This document shows positions 20,801-33,486 of a DNA stretch of 64,000 nt, in pieces. How positions within the stretch are numbered: position 1 is the stretch's first letter; each line of letters opens with the position of its first letter. The notes beneath the pieces are model-generated. The model saw only the letters and a program-made list of their open reading frames with translations. It did no database searches and was not told where the DNA came from. Made by a program: the position numbers and the translations under genes. Source of the stretch: Physcomitrium patens (lineage: Eukaryota; Streptophyta; Bryopsida; Funariales; Funariaceae); contig NC_037269.1 of NCBI RefSeq assembly GCF_000002425.4, forward strand, positions 6,644,172 to 6,708,171. The letters are read 5' to 3'.

Positions 20801-22644
20801 CTACATTGATCTTTTGATATTCTTGAACTTCTTTTAATTGTATCTTCATTGTTGCATGTAGCTCTGACAATCAATGTGTCAAATCTTTTGCCATAGGATT
20901 CTCAGCTTTTAAAAAGTCAAGAATATCAAGTCATGGATGATAACCATAATTGGTAAAAAAAAGTGTTTGTTGCTTAAAAGAATGCACCATATTATTATAA
21001 GCAAATTTTGCCAATAGCAAGAGGGTTGGTCAATCATCTTGCTGATAGTTGATTGAACACCATAGGTATTTTTCTAAGACTTCATTTATTCACTCCATCT
21101 AATCATCAGTTTGATGATGAAAGGCCAAAGATAGCTTTATATCCACCTTTAGAATCTTAAAAAGGTTTCTCTAAAATCTTGATACAAATTGAGTCCCTCT
21201 ATTTGATATAATATTCTTGGATAATCCATGATATCAATAGATATTATCAAGAAAAAGCTTAGCTCTTTCTTCACATGTGATAGATTTTATATATGGTACA
21301 AAAAATGCCATCTTGGTAAAATGATCTACTATCACAAATATAAAATTGTACGAATCTAAGATTTGAAGATCCGTAATAAAGTCCATAGAAATAAAAAAAA
21401 TCATAGTTTCTCTTGAACAAGTAATAGCTAAAGAAGTCCATAAGGTTGATAATGAAGAGTTTTTGACCTTAAACAAATGTCATATAACTATACAAAGTCT
21501 TTTATAGCCTTCCACATTTGCAACCACCAAAAATCTCTTGATATTAATTTCAAAGTCTTGTTATATCCAAAATATCATGCTGTTGAAAAGTCGTGACATG
21601 CTTGAAGAACATGCAAACATGCTTCTTCTTTTGGAACATATAGGCATCTTTTGGAATAGAGTAGGTTATTTTTGCACTCAAACTTAGACATATCATGGGA
21701 CTTAAAAGAATTATTCTTAATATCATGAACAAGAGGGTCTAAGGACATACTTGACTGGACTTGCTTAAGGAAAGTTAAATCAATGGTTAATGTTGATTTT
21801 ATTGCTTAAAGATGAAATTGCTCAAACTTCAAGATGATTGTTCTTTACTGCTCAAAAGTTGCATCTTCTTCTTTTGATGCAAGATAAGAATGTCTAAAAA
21901 GAGCATCAGACAAATCTTGTTGTTTTCCTAGCCAATAAGTAATAATGAATTCGAATCATGGTAAAGTCATGTTTCAACGAGCTTGACAATAATTCAACAC
22001 GCGTATTGACATAAAATACTTGAGATTCTTGTGATCTGTATATACAATGATTAGACTAGAAACGCCTTCTAGATAGTGATGCCATTCTTGAAAGGAATCC
22101 GCAATTGTCAAGAGTTCTTTATTATGAATTCTGTAATTGATTTTTGCTGCTGAAAATTTCTTGGAATGCAAAGCTAATGGATGGAATTTGTCATCTGCTC
22201 CCATTTGTGACAAAATTGCATCTAAGGCAAAATTTGATGCATCTGTTTCCATAAAAAATACCTTGGAGAAGTTGACTCGATATAAAATAGGTGCTGAAGT
22301 AAAAGCTATTTTTAAAGCTTCAAACAATGCTTCTTCTTCTTTACTCCATTTAAGTTTGTCCTTATAATTTAAGAGTATAAGTGGAGTTGCAACTTGAAAA
22401 AAATTTTTGATGAAGATTCGGTAATAATTGCCAAATCTTAGAAAGCATTACACATCCTTTACTATTTTTGGAATCTTCTAGTCCATAATTGTCTAGACTT
22501 TCTTAAGATCCATCATAAGACCATCATTTGAAATGATGTATCCTAAAAAGTCAACTTGAGTAGTATGAAATACAGACTTTTCTATCTTGGCATACAATCA
22601 TGCATCTCTAAGTTTTTATAACACTTGACAAACATGTAATTCAT
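20801..22644 (-). pseudogene. Integrase and RNase H parts of the old family 1c element
   Basis: Continuing from the insertion point, the minus strand shows integrase (FISMDFITDL, FVIVDHFTKMAFFVPYIKS), the zinc-binding region and RNase H (FMETDASNFALDAILSQM, NKELLTIADSFQEWHHYLEG). It resumes past the solo LTR at 23178. Heavily broken. Confidence 0.8.
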
Positions 22645-23172
22645 TGTCACAAACATACACATGTAAATCAATACTTATCTATATAATTAGGTAAAAGTAG
22701 ATCAATTTGATAATATCTTGTAGAGAAGCTTCTTAGAAGCTTTATAGATGCTATTTTATCTTTATACATGTCCATAGGTGATTGGTAGGTTGAAAACTTG
22801 GCCAACAAGGTGGCCAAGTGTGAGCATATTAATTACTTGTAGTAGAAGTTAGACATATGGCACACATCTAAGCAACTTGCTTTACAAATTAGACTTATAG
22901 TCCGCAAGTTGAACGCGTATTGGAGGTCCTATAGTATATCGCCACGTAACTCTTAGTTAGATAGTATATATAGAGGCAAGAGTGAAGCCCTCTTTATTCT
23001 TGTTAATATTTTTCTAATCTTTAGTCTTGTTTCAAGACTTTCTAGTTTTTCTTGTTTTTGGCAATAGTCATTCGAGTTTCAATACTATATTGGTTTTGAG
23101 TAAACATCCATCTTTTTAAAGTGAACAAGAGTGTTTTGAGTTTTTGATTCTTTAAGATTCATGTCTTTGACA
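22645..23172 (+). mobile_element. Solo LTR, family 1b, inserted in reverse transcriptase
   Basis: It begins TGTCACAAACATAC and ends TCTTTGACA. A perfect 5-bp duplication, TTCAT, flanks it (22640-22644 and 23173-23177). It contains the TATATATAGAGGCAAG block and the GCCACGTAAC motif in plus orientation, opposite to the element it interrupts. No internal sequence is present. Confidence 0.9.
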
Positions 23173-23177
23173 TTCAT

Positions 23178-23720
23178 GTTCTTTTGTATTCTTAGAGTAG
23201 ATTAAAATATCGTCTATGTAGCAGACGACAAAATCATCTAAGAATTCACAAAAAATATCATTCATAAAATATTGAAAAGCAGCTAGTGCATTTGTAAGTC
23301 TAAAAGGCATGTCATTATATTCAAAATGTTTGTATCTGGTTCAAAATGCAGTCTTCCACTCATCCCTTTTTTTTATGCATACTAAATTATATGCTTCTTG
23401 TAGATCTATTTTTGTATAGATCTTAGCTTGATTCAACTGATTAAGGAGTCCAAATATTAAAGATAATGGATACCTATTCTTCATGGTGATCTTTTCGAAT
23501 CCTCAGTAGTCAATACACATCCGCAATGATCCATCTTTTTTCTTCACAAATAAAATTAGAGCTCCTGTTAGAGATTTAGAATGGCGTATAAAATTCTTGG
23601 CCAAGTTCTCGTCAATATATTCCTTAAGTTTAGCTAACTCATTTTGTGATAAATTATAGATTGATCCAAATGATAGCTAAGCTCCCTCTTTGAGGTCAAT
23701 TGAACAATCATTTGGATGAT
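23178..23720 (-). pseudogene. Reverse transcriptase part of the old family 1c element
   Basis: The minus strand keeps recognisable pieces of the VKKKDGS/MCVDY, KIDLR and palm-domain blocks in line with the copy at 17226-18179. Heavily broken. Confidence 0.75.
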
Positions 23721-23899
23721 GTTCAAGAAGAATATCTACATTCTTCTTTTTAAAATTGTCTTGATAGTCTTGATATATACTTGGAATGCCACTTGAAGTC
23801 TTTCTACCATTAGAAATATGTGTAGCATAAATAATAAGAGGTGATCTTTTTTTTGCATCATGTAAGAAAGCTCTGGCACCTACAAATGCAAGTTTAATT

Positions 23900-25380
23900 G
23901 TATTAGACTTATAATTTTTTGTTATATTAACTATGCTCTTAGCTATACTTTTAGAGAAGTCAAGAAAATGAGAAATCTAATCTATTCAAAGGTCGTATTT
24001 TTTTAACCATGATAGACTTAAAATGACTGGATTAGAAGAAAGATTTAATTATACTAAAAATTACACAATTATTATGACGATTTATTGTCACATCTATAAG
24101 AAGTATTTCATGAGTAACATCTCTAGAAGATAATGAATGACTATCTATGACTTCTATGTGTACGGATTTAGTTTTTTGTACTAACTGTATTCTATGATTT
24201 TTAATAATTTTTTTATCTAAAAAGCATGCTGAGGCTCTTGAATCTATTAAGGTAGAGGCTTTGTAATTATTAGGTCATGAACGTATATCTATTACAAAAT
24301 AAGGAGGTGGTTCTGAGGAGAGAATAGGACCTTCATTAAAAATTGTATAAGATTCCAATTTCACGATTCCTATTGTAGTTGGACAAATTTGTTTTTCGAC
24401 ATATTATCTTTTTTGACAGTCATACACCTTGTTTTTTGATTGCGTTGCTTCTCTGAGCAATGTTGAGTACTGTGCTTTGATTCTCCACAATATAAACATA
24501 ATCTTTTTTGATGCCAACAAGTCTTTTTTTATTCAATAAGAGGTTTTAACGAATCACATCAATTTGCATATCTTGTGCTTCTAAATGTATGTGTTGAGGA
24601 GACATTGGTATTGCCATTGAATTGTAGTAACATGAAGGTGCATTTGTACAATTCTTAGATCAAAATTCAAAAAGTCAATTGTTACATTTAACAGCAAAGT
24701 CAATTGCTTGACTCAATGTTTGGAGATTGGGTAAGTTCAACATCAATTTCTTCACTTCATATTGTAATCCATAGAAAAATTGACTGATGAGTGCAGCATC
24801 GTTCCACTTGATATCAGTTGTTAGTTGTCAAAATTGTGAAATATATAATATCACTAATTGATACCTTTGTTGCAAGATACAAATCTTGTTGGTTGCAACA
24901 CGAGTTGCATCATGTTTTCCATACATAGATCAGAATTTTGCTAAGAAAGCTTTTAAATTGTCCAATATTTGATCATGTCATTCAAAGAAAGATGAAAACC
25001 AAGATAAGGCAAAACCTAAAAGTAGTGTATCAATAAACTTGACTTGCAAGCCTTGAGTTGGAAAACTTTGTGGTTGCAATCCAATCACCAATTGAACTTG
25101 ATTGATGAATCCTCGAAAATTGGATCTTATGCCATCAAACTTCTCAAGCAAACCAATTTTTGGTTCTTTGATGCTTGAATGATGTTTCAACAGAGGAAGA
25201 ATCATATAGCTTCGTGTAGATGTTGAAGCAACTCCATCCATATCTATATCTTCATTGTTTGATAACCTTATTGCTTCTTATGGTGGTAGACTAAGTTGAT
25301 GCATTGTAAGCATTAACTCTCTTATTTGCTCTTATATTTGTGCCATTACACTCTTCATTTCAATAAGCTCTACCATGATA
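23900..25380 (-). pseudogene. Protease and gag parts of the old family 1c element
   Basis: The protease region (about 23900-24370) and gag (24380-25380) align in order with 18600-20026. The clearest block is IKEPKIGLLEKFDGIRSNF with FRGFINQVQLV (24978-25241). Heavily broken. Confidence 0.75.
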
Positions 25381-25549
25381 ACACTTAAAGAAAAAAAAAT
25401 ATCTAATATCACTTACAACAAATAAGAGAGAGGACTTAAGAATAAAGAAAATACTTAGAACAATATTAGTTTAGAAGAGGGTAATTGGCAAAAGAAAGAG
25501 ATAATCCACTCTTAATTAAGATAAGATAAAACTGTGATATTGTAAATGT

Positions 25550-25560
25550 ACTCTTGTCAA
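25550..25560 (-). other. Putative self-primer binding site (family 1c)
   Basis: ACTCTTGTCAA lies two bases outside the 5' LTR, with its reverse complement inside the LTR at 25735-25745, just downstream of the TATA box. It repeats the arrangement of the 20227 site in an older, diverged copy. Confidence 0.55.
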
Positions 25561-25562
25561 TC

Positions 25563-25988
25563 TGTCAAGAACAAAAACTCAATAAAAACAAATAAACAAC
25601 TGAGAGTTTCTCTCAAAGAAATCTAATTGAATAAAAATAAGGAAGTATATATATTAAAAGGAAACTGGAATGGCTATTGCTAAAATACAAGAAAACTAGA
25701 GACTCTTGAAACTGGACTAGAAGCAAGAAAGGAGTTGACAAGAGTGAAGAAGGCTTCACTCTTGTTTATATATATACTATCTAACTAGGAGCTACGTGCC
25801 AATGTTCTATAGGACCTCCAATATGTATTGACTTTGTGGGATACTTATAAAGCCAAAGCAGCGTCTATAAAGCTTCTTTTGAAGTTTTTTTAGAAAATAT
25901 TATAAAATTAATCTACTTTCATCTACTTCTACTTACTTTTACTTAATCATATTGATAATTATTAAAATAAATGTGTATGTCTGCGACA
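25563..25988 (-). repeat. 5' LTR, family 1c
   Basis: It begins TGTCAAGAAC and ends GTCTGCGACA as displayed. It is 426 bp, about 130 bp shorter than family 1 LTRs because one middle section is missing. Confidence 0.87.
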
Positions 25989-26111
25989 CCTTTTTGCTTA
26001 AAACCAATCCATCTACCTTTTTTGACTTGCATTTTCATTCTTTTTTCAGCTTGTCTTGTACACAAATTGCAAGTGTATCATATTACAGTAAAAATTCATT
26101 GTAAATCCATA

Positions 26112-26368
26112 CTTCTAAACTACAAATTAGACATGTGTCCTACAAGTTGGATGTGTATTGGAGGTCCTATAGCATATCACCACATATTTCTTAGTTAAGT
26201 ATTATATATAGAGGCAAGAGTGAGGCCTTTCTCATTCTTGTTAGTTCTTTTCTTGCTTCTTGTCTAGTTTCAAGAGTCTTCATGTTTTCTAGTCTTTGGC
26301 ATTGGCCATTCCATTTTTCTTTGAATATACATGCTTTCTTATTTTTAGTTTGCCTCTATTCTATGACA
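26112..26368 (+). repeat. Partial family 1b LTR remnant
   Basis: The plus strand matches the distal half of the 22645-23172 LTR: TTGGAGGTCCTATAGCATAT, TATATATAGAGGCAAG, and a CTATGACA end. The proximal half is not recognisable. Confidence 0.7.
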
Positions 26369-26399
26369 TTAATTTCTTTGATTTATACATCCTCTTTTA

Positions 26400-27590
26400 G
26401 TTGGTGTCGTTGATAAAAAAATCCTTAAAATTCTTCTATTTGACAATATTTCTTAGAATACTTTTATTGAACATAATCAAATATAGTATTATAATTTTTA
26501 ATTCCATAAAAAAAAAAAAATCTAAGATAATACAATCCTTAGTATTGAAGTGGCAAAACTTTTCTTGACTAATATAGAATTATCAGTATTATTGGATATT
26601 CGAATGAATAAAAAGCTCTTTTTATACCAAAGACTTTTCTAATCTTGCTTAAATATATGATTTTTTTTAAAAAAGACAGCTTTGAGAAAATGTTACATAA
26701 TACATAGAGAACAAAACTAACAATTAAGTAGTAAAATTATTGATACAATTGCAACCACTTGGTGAAATTGCAATATAAGTTTTGAACTATGTTTTTCTTT
26801 GGAATTTAAAAATCCTTGAATATCAATATAGAAGTGGTTTTAAAAATAATATTATTATTAATATATTTTTTTCATTTCTTACAATAAGCCAATATAATAA
26901 GAGTGGCACAATATTCTTATAAAAGAAAAATTGATTTTAAAATAGGTCATGGAAATGAAGATGCTTGTTAATGTATAAAGTGGAGATTCTTGTGGATTTT
27001 TTCTATCAAATATTAAAATAGATATAGTTATGTTAATTAAGGACCAACTACAATTAATTGCATATTCATTTTAATTTAATAAGAGTAGTATTTAATTAAA
27101 TTGTCTTGATTATTAATTATAATTATATAATAATTAATATATTTATCATAATGGTATATTTAGTATGTAAAAATCATGGATAAACCCTCAAACTTGAATA
27201 GGAAGATAATTGCAAAAATATAAGTAATTAATAAAAATTTATAAAATTACTCTTCTTTTTGAAAGTACTAAAGTATATTAGAGGTTGTAAATTATCTTCT
27301 TTTAAATTGATATCAATTCGTATCATTTTTATTTTTATTTTTTTAAAGATAAAAAATTTAGTCAAATTGGAAGTATATCAAATTATAAGAAAGTACTCAA
27401 ATACAAATAATGAACAAAATTTCAACTCTAACAAATCTTTAAGTTTTTTGGATAGTGTAGGAAAAGAAATAATTAATAGCAATAATTTCATAATATATAC
27501 ACTTATGAAAAATTTATAATTTACAACAAAAAATCATTCAATTAAAGAAAGTAGATAATAAACAAGTTGTGTATATAATCTCTATAGAAA
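26400..27590. other. AT-rich stretch, no gene recognised
   Basis: This stretch is very AT-rich with long A and T runs. A plus-strand open frame of 86 codons at 27259 has no recognisable similarity and its composition is that of random AT-rich DNA. Confidence 0.5.
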
Positions 27591-30240
27591 TTTCAAATTT
27601 GTCATGAAAGAACCAAAGGCTAGTATATTTACCAAGTTTTATGGTAAAAGGTCTATTTTTGAGGTTTTATGCAATAAGTACAATTATACTTACACTTTTA
27701 TTTTTTTCACTATCTAGATGGATTTATGCAAGTTATTCATGTAGATATTTTATTATCAAAGATTGGTCACTAATAATTTGTTCTATTTTTTAAAAAAATT
27801 CTCCAATATTATATGATCTTCAGGCTTTTATAGAAAGATCACTACTACTTTTGGAGATTGTAATTCTAAAAGAGAAGCTTAAAAAAAAATGCAAAACTTA
27901 CAACAAAGATCATGCTTAGCTGCAATTTATAATGTAGAATTTTAACAATTTACTTATGACCTTGATTGAAATAATGTCTTTATGATCCAATTTCAATATG
28001 GTTTGATGAGATGCTGTAAAAACTTATTGATTATAATGCCAAAAATCAGCACTTTGGAAAAACTCATGTCTTAAGCCATCACTTGTGGCAATTATCTCTT
28101 TGAATTATATCAAAAAAAATGATCAATTTTGAATGGTATTTTTTGAAGTATAATTGCTATATCTTCAATAACATAAGAAAAGCATTTAATAGGCTTTGCT
28201 CCTATGCAAAATGACATGACTTAATTTAAACCATTAATACAAGCAAAGATTAATAAATTTTGGCAAGAAAATTTGTGATTATATTATAGAAATGAAATCA
28301 CAAAGTAACAAATTCTCCTATCAAGCTTAATAGATTTAAAGCACAAGATGCAACATTAATTTCAGATTTTAAAAAATTAGAAAATAAAAATATCCAATTA
28401 AAATAGAAACCATGTGGTTGAATACTACCAAATTCCAAGTATAAAAAAAAATCTCTTTTTACCCCCTAAATCCTACATCTTATTTTATATTTCCAACTTA
28501 TGTAATAACTTGAAATTGTGAGGCTTTTGTTAAGGCTCTTTTAAATATTGGAATATCAACATGATTTATGAATAAATATTTTTTAACTAAATATTATTAG
28601 TTGTAAAAAGGAACTCACCTTACATTTAATAAAGTCATTAATTAAAGATTTCTTGCATTGAATTTATTATTAAAGAAACACAACCATTTTAAGTGGTATT
28701 GAAAAAAAATAATACATATTGTCTTTAACATTATTTAATGTCAAAAGCATCATATATTACATATCTCTATTGGTTTGAGCTGTATAATCTTGCCATTTAT
28801 ATGAAATTTGCAAAAAAAGTTTTTAAGCTAAAATATTAAAAAAAAAAAATACTGCTTATTTATTTTTTAGAAATAACTTTTTTTCATGTAATAAAGAATG
28901 GTGTTGCATTTATTTTGTATGTTATTCTAATAAAAATTTAATAAAATAGATTGTACAAGGTATTCTAGTTAAATATTAAGATTTTAAAGATTTTTTTGAG
29001 AACAATAATGTAGATATGCTATTAGAATATTAACCTTATGATTATATAATAAAATTACAAGAAGGTACTCAAACGCCATTTGGATAAATACATGATCTAT
29101 TACAATGTTAATAGCTTTATAAAATACATTAAAGAAAATCTTATAAAGAATTTTATTTGATATTTAAAAATACTTGGTATAATATTAATCCTATTTTTAA
29201 AGAAGAAAGTTGGATCATTATATACATAAGGATTATTATATGGATCATTATTGATTGAGGATTTTAAAAAATTACTAAAAAGAATTGTTATCTATAGTTA
29301 TTAATTTAAAGCTTGTTGTAACAATTAGAATGAGCAAAAATCTTTATCAAGATCAATTAGAGAGTGCCTCTAATCTTGTTCAAATCAAAAAAGGAGATGA
29401 ATAAAAGACATATATGGATGATTTTATTATTTTTTATTCAAATGACATCTTCATATATTCTTCAAATAAAGAAGAATATCAAAATCATATATATTTACTT
29501 GAAAAGTTATAAAAGCATGGATTTTATACAAAATTAAAAAAATATCTTTCTTATCAATTGTTAATAGAATTTTTGTAATCTATTGTATATAGTGATGGAA
29601 TTTCTATAAAAAAGAAGAAGATATAAACCATTTTAAAATGATTTATACAAAGATTAATTTATAATTATTAATAATTTTTTTATTTTAAATTTTTTATTGA
29701 ATCTTCATTAAATATTATTTTAAGATTATTATCATATTAATGTATCTTATAGGAAAACAAAAATTTGTATGGGAAAAAAAATCAAAGAAACATTTTAAAT
29801 GCTCAAGCAATCTTCTATATCTGCTTTTATTCTTATACATGCAAATTCATCTAAGCTATTTTATTAAAAGAAAATGCCTCAAATTTTGTACTTAGTTTAA
29901 TACTATTCCAGTATAGTAAAGATGGTCTATTCCAATTAAAATTATTAATATGATATACCTTATATATACACTAAGTTTAAAAAAACTTTAAAAAGTATTA
30001 TAAGACAACACATTTTTTGAAAACATAAAGATACAATAAATAATAATTAAGGTATATTATAAGTTTGTAGATAATTTAAATATAAAGATTTCTTGTTCTA
30101 TTTTAAAGGTATATATAAAAGTCCTTTAAGACCTACACAACTTAAGATTTTGCAAGCATTCTATATTCTTCTTATAATTACGCATACTAGGTTTTGCCAA
30201 ATAATGAAGTTGATATCAAGATACTATTGATAACCATAAA
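27590..30240 (+). mobile_element. Very old, AT-decayed Ty3/gypsy chromovirus
   Basis: Scattered plus-strand fragments follow the gag-pol order of family 1. Gag lies near 27605-28100 (KEPKASIFTKFYGKRS; FQYGL block). The reverse transcriptase entrance is near 29040-29080 (KLQEGTQTPFG). Later polymerase and connection pieces are near 29370-29640 (SNDIFIYSSNKEEYQNHIY, KHGFYTKLKKY). No LTRs were recognised. Dozens of breaks and extreme AT content suggest prolonged deamination-type decay. It is the oldest element of this family in the window. Confidence 0.7.
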
Positions 30241-30625
30241 TTTCAAATAAATGATGCAAATTATTTCATTATTGATTATTAATGTTTTTATTTTTATATA
30301 ATTAATTTTTTATTTATATATAAATAATAATATAATATATATGCCTTTTTAAAAATGGCCATAGCACATGTAGAAGATGCCCATTTCGTATTTGCATTAT
30401 AAACAAAATATTGCACAATTGGACCCACAAGATGTATTAATTATTTGGCAAAAGCTTAAGCTCAATTGTTTTTTAAAAGTAATATTATTGTTTGTGTTAA
30501 AAGATAGGGACATAATATATGATGCTTACTTGGATGGTGAGCTTGTAATAAGGCTGTTGATTATAATCTGTTGATTGTCAGGAACTTTTAGGATTTTGTT
30601 AATGGATGACATGGAGGGATCTGAG
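30241..30625. other. Host flank left of element B
   Basis: The last bases (GGAGGGATCTGAG) carry the left target duplication of element B. The sequence beyond the element, from 44884, is the continuation of this host DNA. No gene recognised. Confidence 0.5.
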
Positions 30626-31045
30626 TGTCACTGACACAAAATACAGACTTGAAATCTAACAAGAAGTTCAAGAAGAAGTAGCAGAACTAGATTAAACAGA
30701 TAAGTACAAGAAAAACACTAGAAAGGTGAGCTAGAATTCCAAGAGATGTGTTGTCGAGACTGAAGAACTCTTCAACCTCGATCCCTATATATACTCTTAC
30801 TTAGGAAGCTTCTCGAGCTACTTCTATTAACTAAGAAGCTTCTAGAAAGTTCCAGAGGCTTTCTTTCTAGAAACTTCTAGAGACTTTTCTTCTAGAAGGT
30901 TCCAGAGACTTCCTTTCTAGAAGCTTTTAGAAACTTTTCTCTAAAAAGTTCCAGAGGCTTCTCTTCTAGAAGGTTCCAAAGGCTTGTTTTCTAGAAAGTT
31001 CTAGAAACTTCTGTCTAGAAAGTTCTAAGGAATATGTCCCTAACA
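30626..31045 (-). repeat. 3' LTR of element B
   Basis: Displayed from TGTCACTGACAC to TCCCTAACA. It contains the same heat-shock-element array and TATATATA box as the right LTR. The polypurine tract (TCACCCCCTCCTTTAGC as displayed) follows at 31046-31062. Confidence 0.93.
30835..31030. promoter_or_regulatory. Heat-shock-element array in the element B 3' LTR
   Basis: GAAGCTTCTAGAAAGTTC at 30835-30852 is a perfect four-unit heat shock element (GAA-TTC-GAA-TTC, two-base gaps). It is followed by many more TTCTAGAA pairs up to about 31020. On the element strand the array lies upstream of the TATA box at about 30785-30793. Confidence 0.75.
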
Positions 31046-31092
31046 TCACCCCCTCCTTTAGCTTCAAGGTCTCTGAGAAGCAATGTTATTGA

Positions 31093-31446
31093 TCAGTACC
31101 AACGCAAGAAAATGAAGATTTGTCGCATAACTTCTGCTATGAACTCCAACTGTTGTTCAAGAGGTAAGTGGTTCATCGACCCTTGAAGCCAATGGTAGTA
31201 GCCCACGCCTTCGACTTCTGACCAAGCATGAACTTCCGTGTCCTTATTGTGAAATTGTCCTGCAAACACGCCTTCTGGCTGACCAGCGTAAGCAGGCTCG
31301 ATCTCAAATACGATCACCAGTGATCGGTTACTCGGTATCCTCCGTCGTCGTCGTAGTACATGTAGTTCTTTATCTCGGGGTCGCCTTCGTGAGCTACTCG
31401 GTTGCGATACTCTGACTGGCATAGTATCTATCTCTTGGCTATCCAT
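31093..31446 (-). CDS. Accessory ORF of element B
   Basis: An open frame of 117 codons lies between the chromodomain and the polypurine tract. The protein starts MDSQEIDTMPVRVSQPSSS, has a basic stretch (HVLRRRRRIPS), and ends with VGYYHWLQGSMNHLPLEQQ and LEFIAEVMRQIFIFL. This aligns with the accessory ORF of family 1 (MGHYQWLRGPINHL, LEYVANTIRRIIDFL), although the two families are well diverged elsewhere. No known domain, signal peptide or membrane helix was recognised. It could bind nucleic acid through the basic stretch, but that is a guess. Confidence 0.75.
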   Translation of the reverse strand: MDSQEIDTMPVRVSQPSSSRRRPRDKELHVLRRRRRIPSNRSLVIVFEIEPAYAGQPEGVFAGQFHNKDTEVHAWSEVEGVGYYHWLQGSMNHLPLEQQLEFIAEVMRQIFIFLRWY

Positions 31447-31619
31447 ATCAAAAGACCAAACTACGATCTATCTTGGTGAAAATAACTACATCAACTACAA
31501 ATTTTGCTGGTGCTCTCTCTTTTTCTTATATTGTTGGGAGAACAAGCTTCAGAAAGAAGCTATTGTCGAATTGATTTAGGTTTATCAGGATGTCGTTGAT
31601 GAAACTCTTGTACCTTTTG

Positions 31620-32137
31620 TGGCGCATTCGCAAGATTTTCGGGTGGTTCCCACGTTCGCTCATTAATGTCATAGCTGCACCAATGAAAAAGATATTCTAA
31701 CTTTCTCCACCTTCGCCGTGAATCCAATACCTTTTAAACCTCGTATTCTTTGTGGTTCTCAATTTCAATACTAGGTGGCGGACATTGCACTCTTTCAGGA
31801 AAAGATAAGGTTCCAACAGAGAAACATGAAAGACAAGATATACCTTCATAGAAGCCGGTAACTCCAGCCGGTATGCCACTGGATTAATTTGCTTCTGGAT
31901 GATAAATGGTCCCAATCTTCAATAGCCCAACTTATCACATGGTCGCTTGGTCTTGATATTTCGTCGAAGAAGCCAAGCTTTGTCTCCAACTTTGAAAGTA
32001 GGTGCTTGATTCCGAAATCTATGTGCAGACGTCTTATAGGATTCTTGAGCGGATTGTAATTCAAGCTTCAACATAGTTTGAAGCTCTGATAATTGCTTCA
32101 TAAATCCTTCAGCTGCTAGATTGTTATTTGTTGACGG
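31620..32137 (-). pseudogene. Integrase C-terminus and chromodomain of element B (left of element C)
   Basis: The minus strand shows KVGDKAWLLRRNIKTKRPCDKL, then [20 protein letters not shown] and [10 protein letters not shown]. The chromodomain near 31630-31740 has LDSRRR, LEYLFHW and ERTWEPPENLANA. The right edge is the insertion point of element C. Broken. Confidence 0.85.
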
Positions 32138-33486
32138 TGTCGTATTACGTGCTTTTCTGCTCGAGAATGTGCCAGGCATCTGGCTGTAAAAGATAGTATG
32201 GAGATTCGCCAATAGTCAAGGAGTCTATCAGTTTTTGACTGCTGGAATATAAACGACTGCAAGAATATACCGTAAATCTATACGGATGCCCTTCGACTAC
32301 TTGTCGAAGTCCTTTTTGCCCAGCCGGTAGGCTTCTAGACGTTACAGAGAACTCCAAACAACCCAAACTGTTAATCTTCAATGCTGCTTTGTACTTACGA
32401 TCTTGTATCCACTGACTGTCTTGTTAAATTAACCCAATAAATTTCATTCCCTCCGCATACTCAATCCTATAGACACCCTTTTAATTCTTCAATCACAGAC
32501 GTAACTCGATTTCACAAAATAGTCAAGAGTATTCAAACCCACTTCATTAAAAAATCCCAATTCACCATTACAACAATGACTTCAGCAATGATTGCCTCAG
32601 TCTTCCTAAAACCTTTGAAGAAGAAAAACCTAATTCTCCATCTTTTCTTCCCCGACTCAAAGCATGAAGCTCCTCTCCAATCCTTGATCTTCAAAAACCT
32701 CTAATGAAAACCAAACTAGTAACCTTGAAAAAAAACTTGAAGCTCGCTCTTCGATCCAAAAACCCCGATCTGAAAAAAAAAAATCCCCCCCTCCAAAACT
32801 CATTCTCCCCTAATCTTATCCTCTGAATTTCTTCAATCTTCCGTCTTGGATCCGGAATCGGCTCCCATCGTCAGAGCTTAGATCCGAAATTGGCTCCCGC
32901 CGTTAGAGCTCTTCCTACATTTTTTCCTTTAAGAGATCCATTTACCAAAAACAACGATCCTTGAAATGGCACAGAGAATAGGACAGCCTGAAACAGAATC
33001 AAAACCCCGTACTCGGGTCCACATTGAGTCGCCCGACCAATTCAGGTCTCATATTGGGTAAGATGCCCGTAATAACCTAGATGTTCTCGTAATTGGATCA
33101 AATTGGTCCTTTGCGTCAAACTGGCTGAGGCCCATAGTAATACTTGGATTTTCTCGTAATTAAACTACATTGGATTGCTCGACCAATGCAGGTCTCATAT
33201 TGGGTAAGAGGACTCGGATTGGATTCTCAAAATTGGATCCAATTGGCTCTTCGAATCAAGCTCACCCATCGTGTGAATTGGTCCTTTCGCTTCTTGCTGA
33301 CTCCCGTTATTGGAATCGAATCGAGCATTTCAGTATCTCCCGACTGACTGTAACGGGGTGATTGAACCTGACCACTCAGTATTTGCACTAGAGTTGGTCG
33401 TTGCTCCCAATATTCGAGGTAATTGAACATTAATAAAAGTCCCCTTTCTTTATATTTTCACAGTATATTCATGTTACAACACGACA
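32138..33486 (-). repeat. 3' LTR of element C
   Basis: It aligns along its whole length with 38908-40255. It contains an internal imperfect repeat (CAGGTCTCATATTGGGTAAG twice, near 33042 and 33190). The polypurine tract of the element (TCCACCCCCTCTGAACC as displayed) follows at 33487-33503. Confidence 0.92.

Larger units (their letters stand above)
11548..25988 (-). mobile_element. Old Ty3/gypsy chromovirus, family 1c, host of three nested insertions
   Basis: Two LTRs of about 430 bp (11548-11977 and 25563-25988) bound a minus-strand element whose internal parts are interrupted by three younger insertions: 12602-13994, 14408-20800 and 22645-23172. With those set aside the order is accessory ORF, chromodomain, integrase, RNase H/reverse transcriptase, protease, gag, leader. 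The flanks (CTCTT left, CCTTT right) could be a decayed target duplication but differ at two of five bases. It is heavily broken, with many breaks, and must be older than everything inside it. Confidence 0.85.

Noticed and set aside
27259-27519. Open frame of 86 codons as a gene
   Set aside because: Composition is that of random AT-rich DNA (I, K, N, F, L) and no similarity or motif was recognised.
33144-33430. Open frames in the element C LTR
   Set aside because: They recur in the other LTR at the matching place without frame preservation; LTRs of this group are non-coding.
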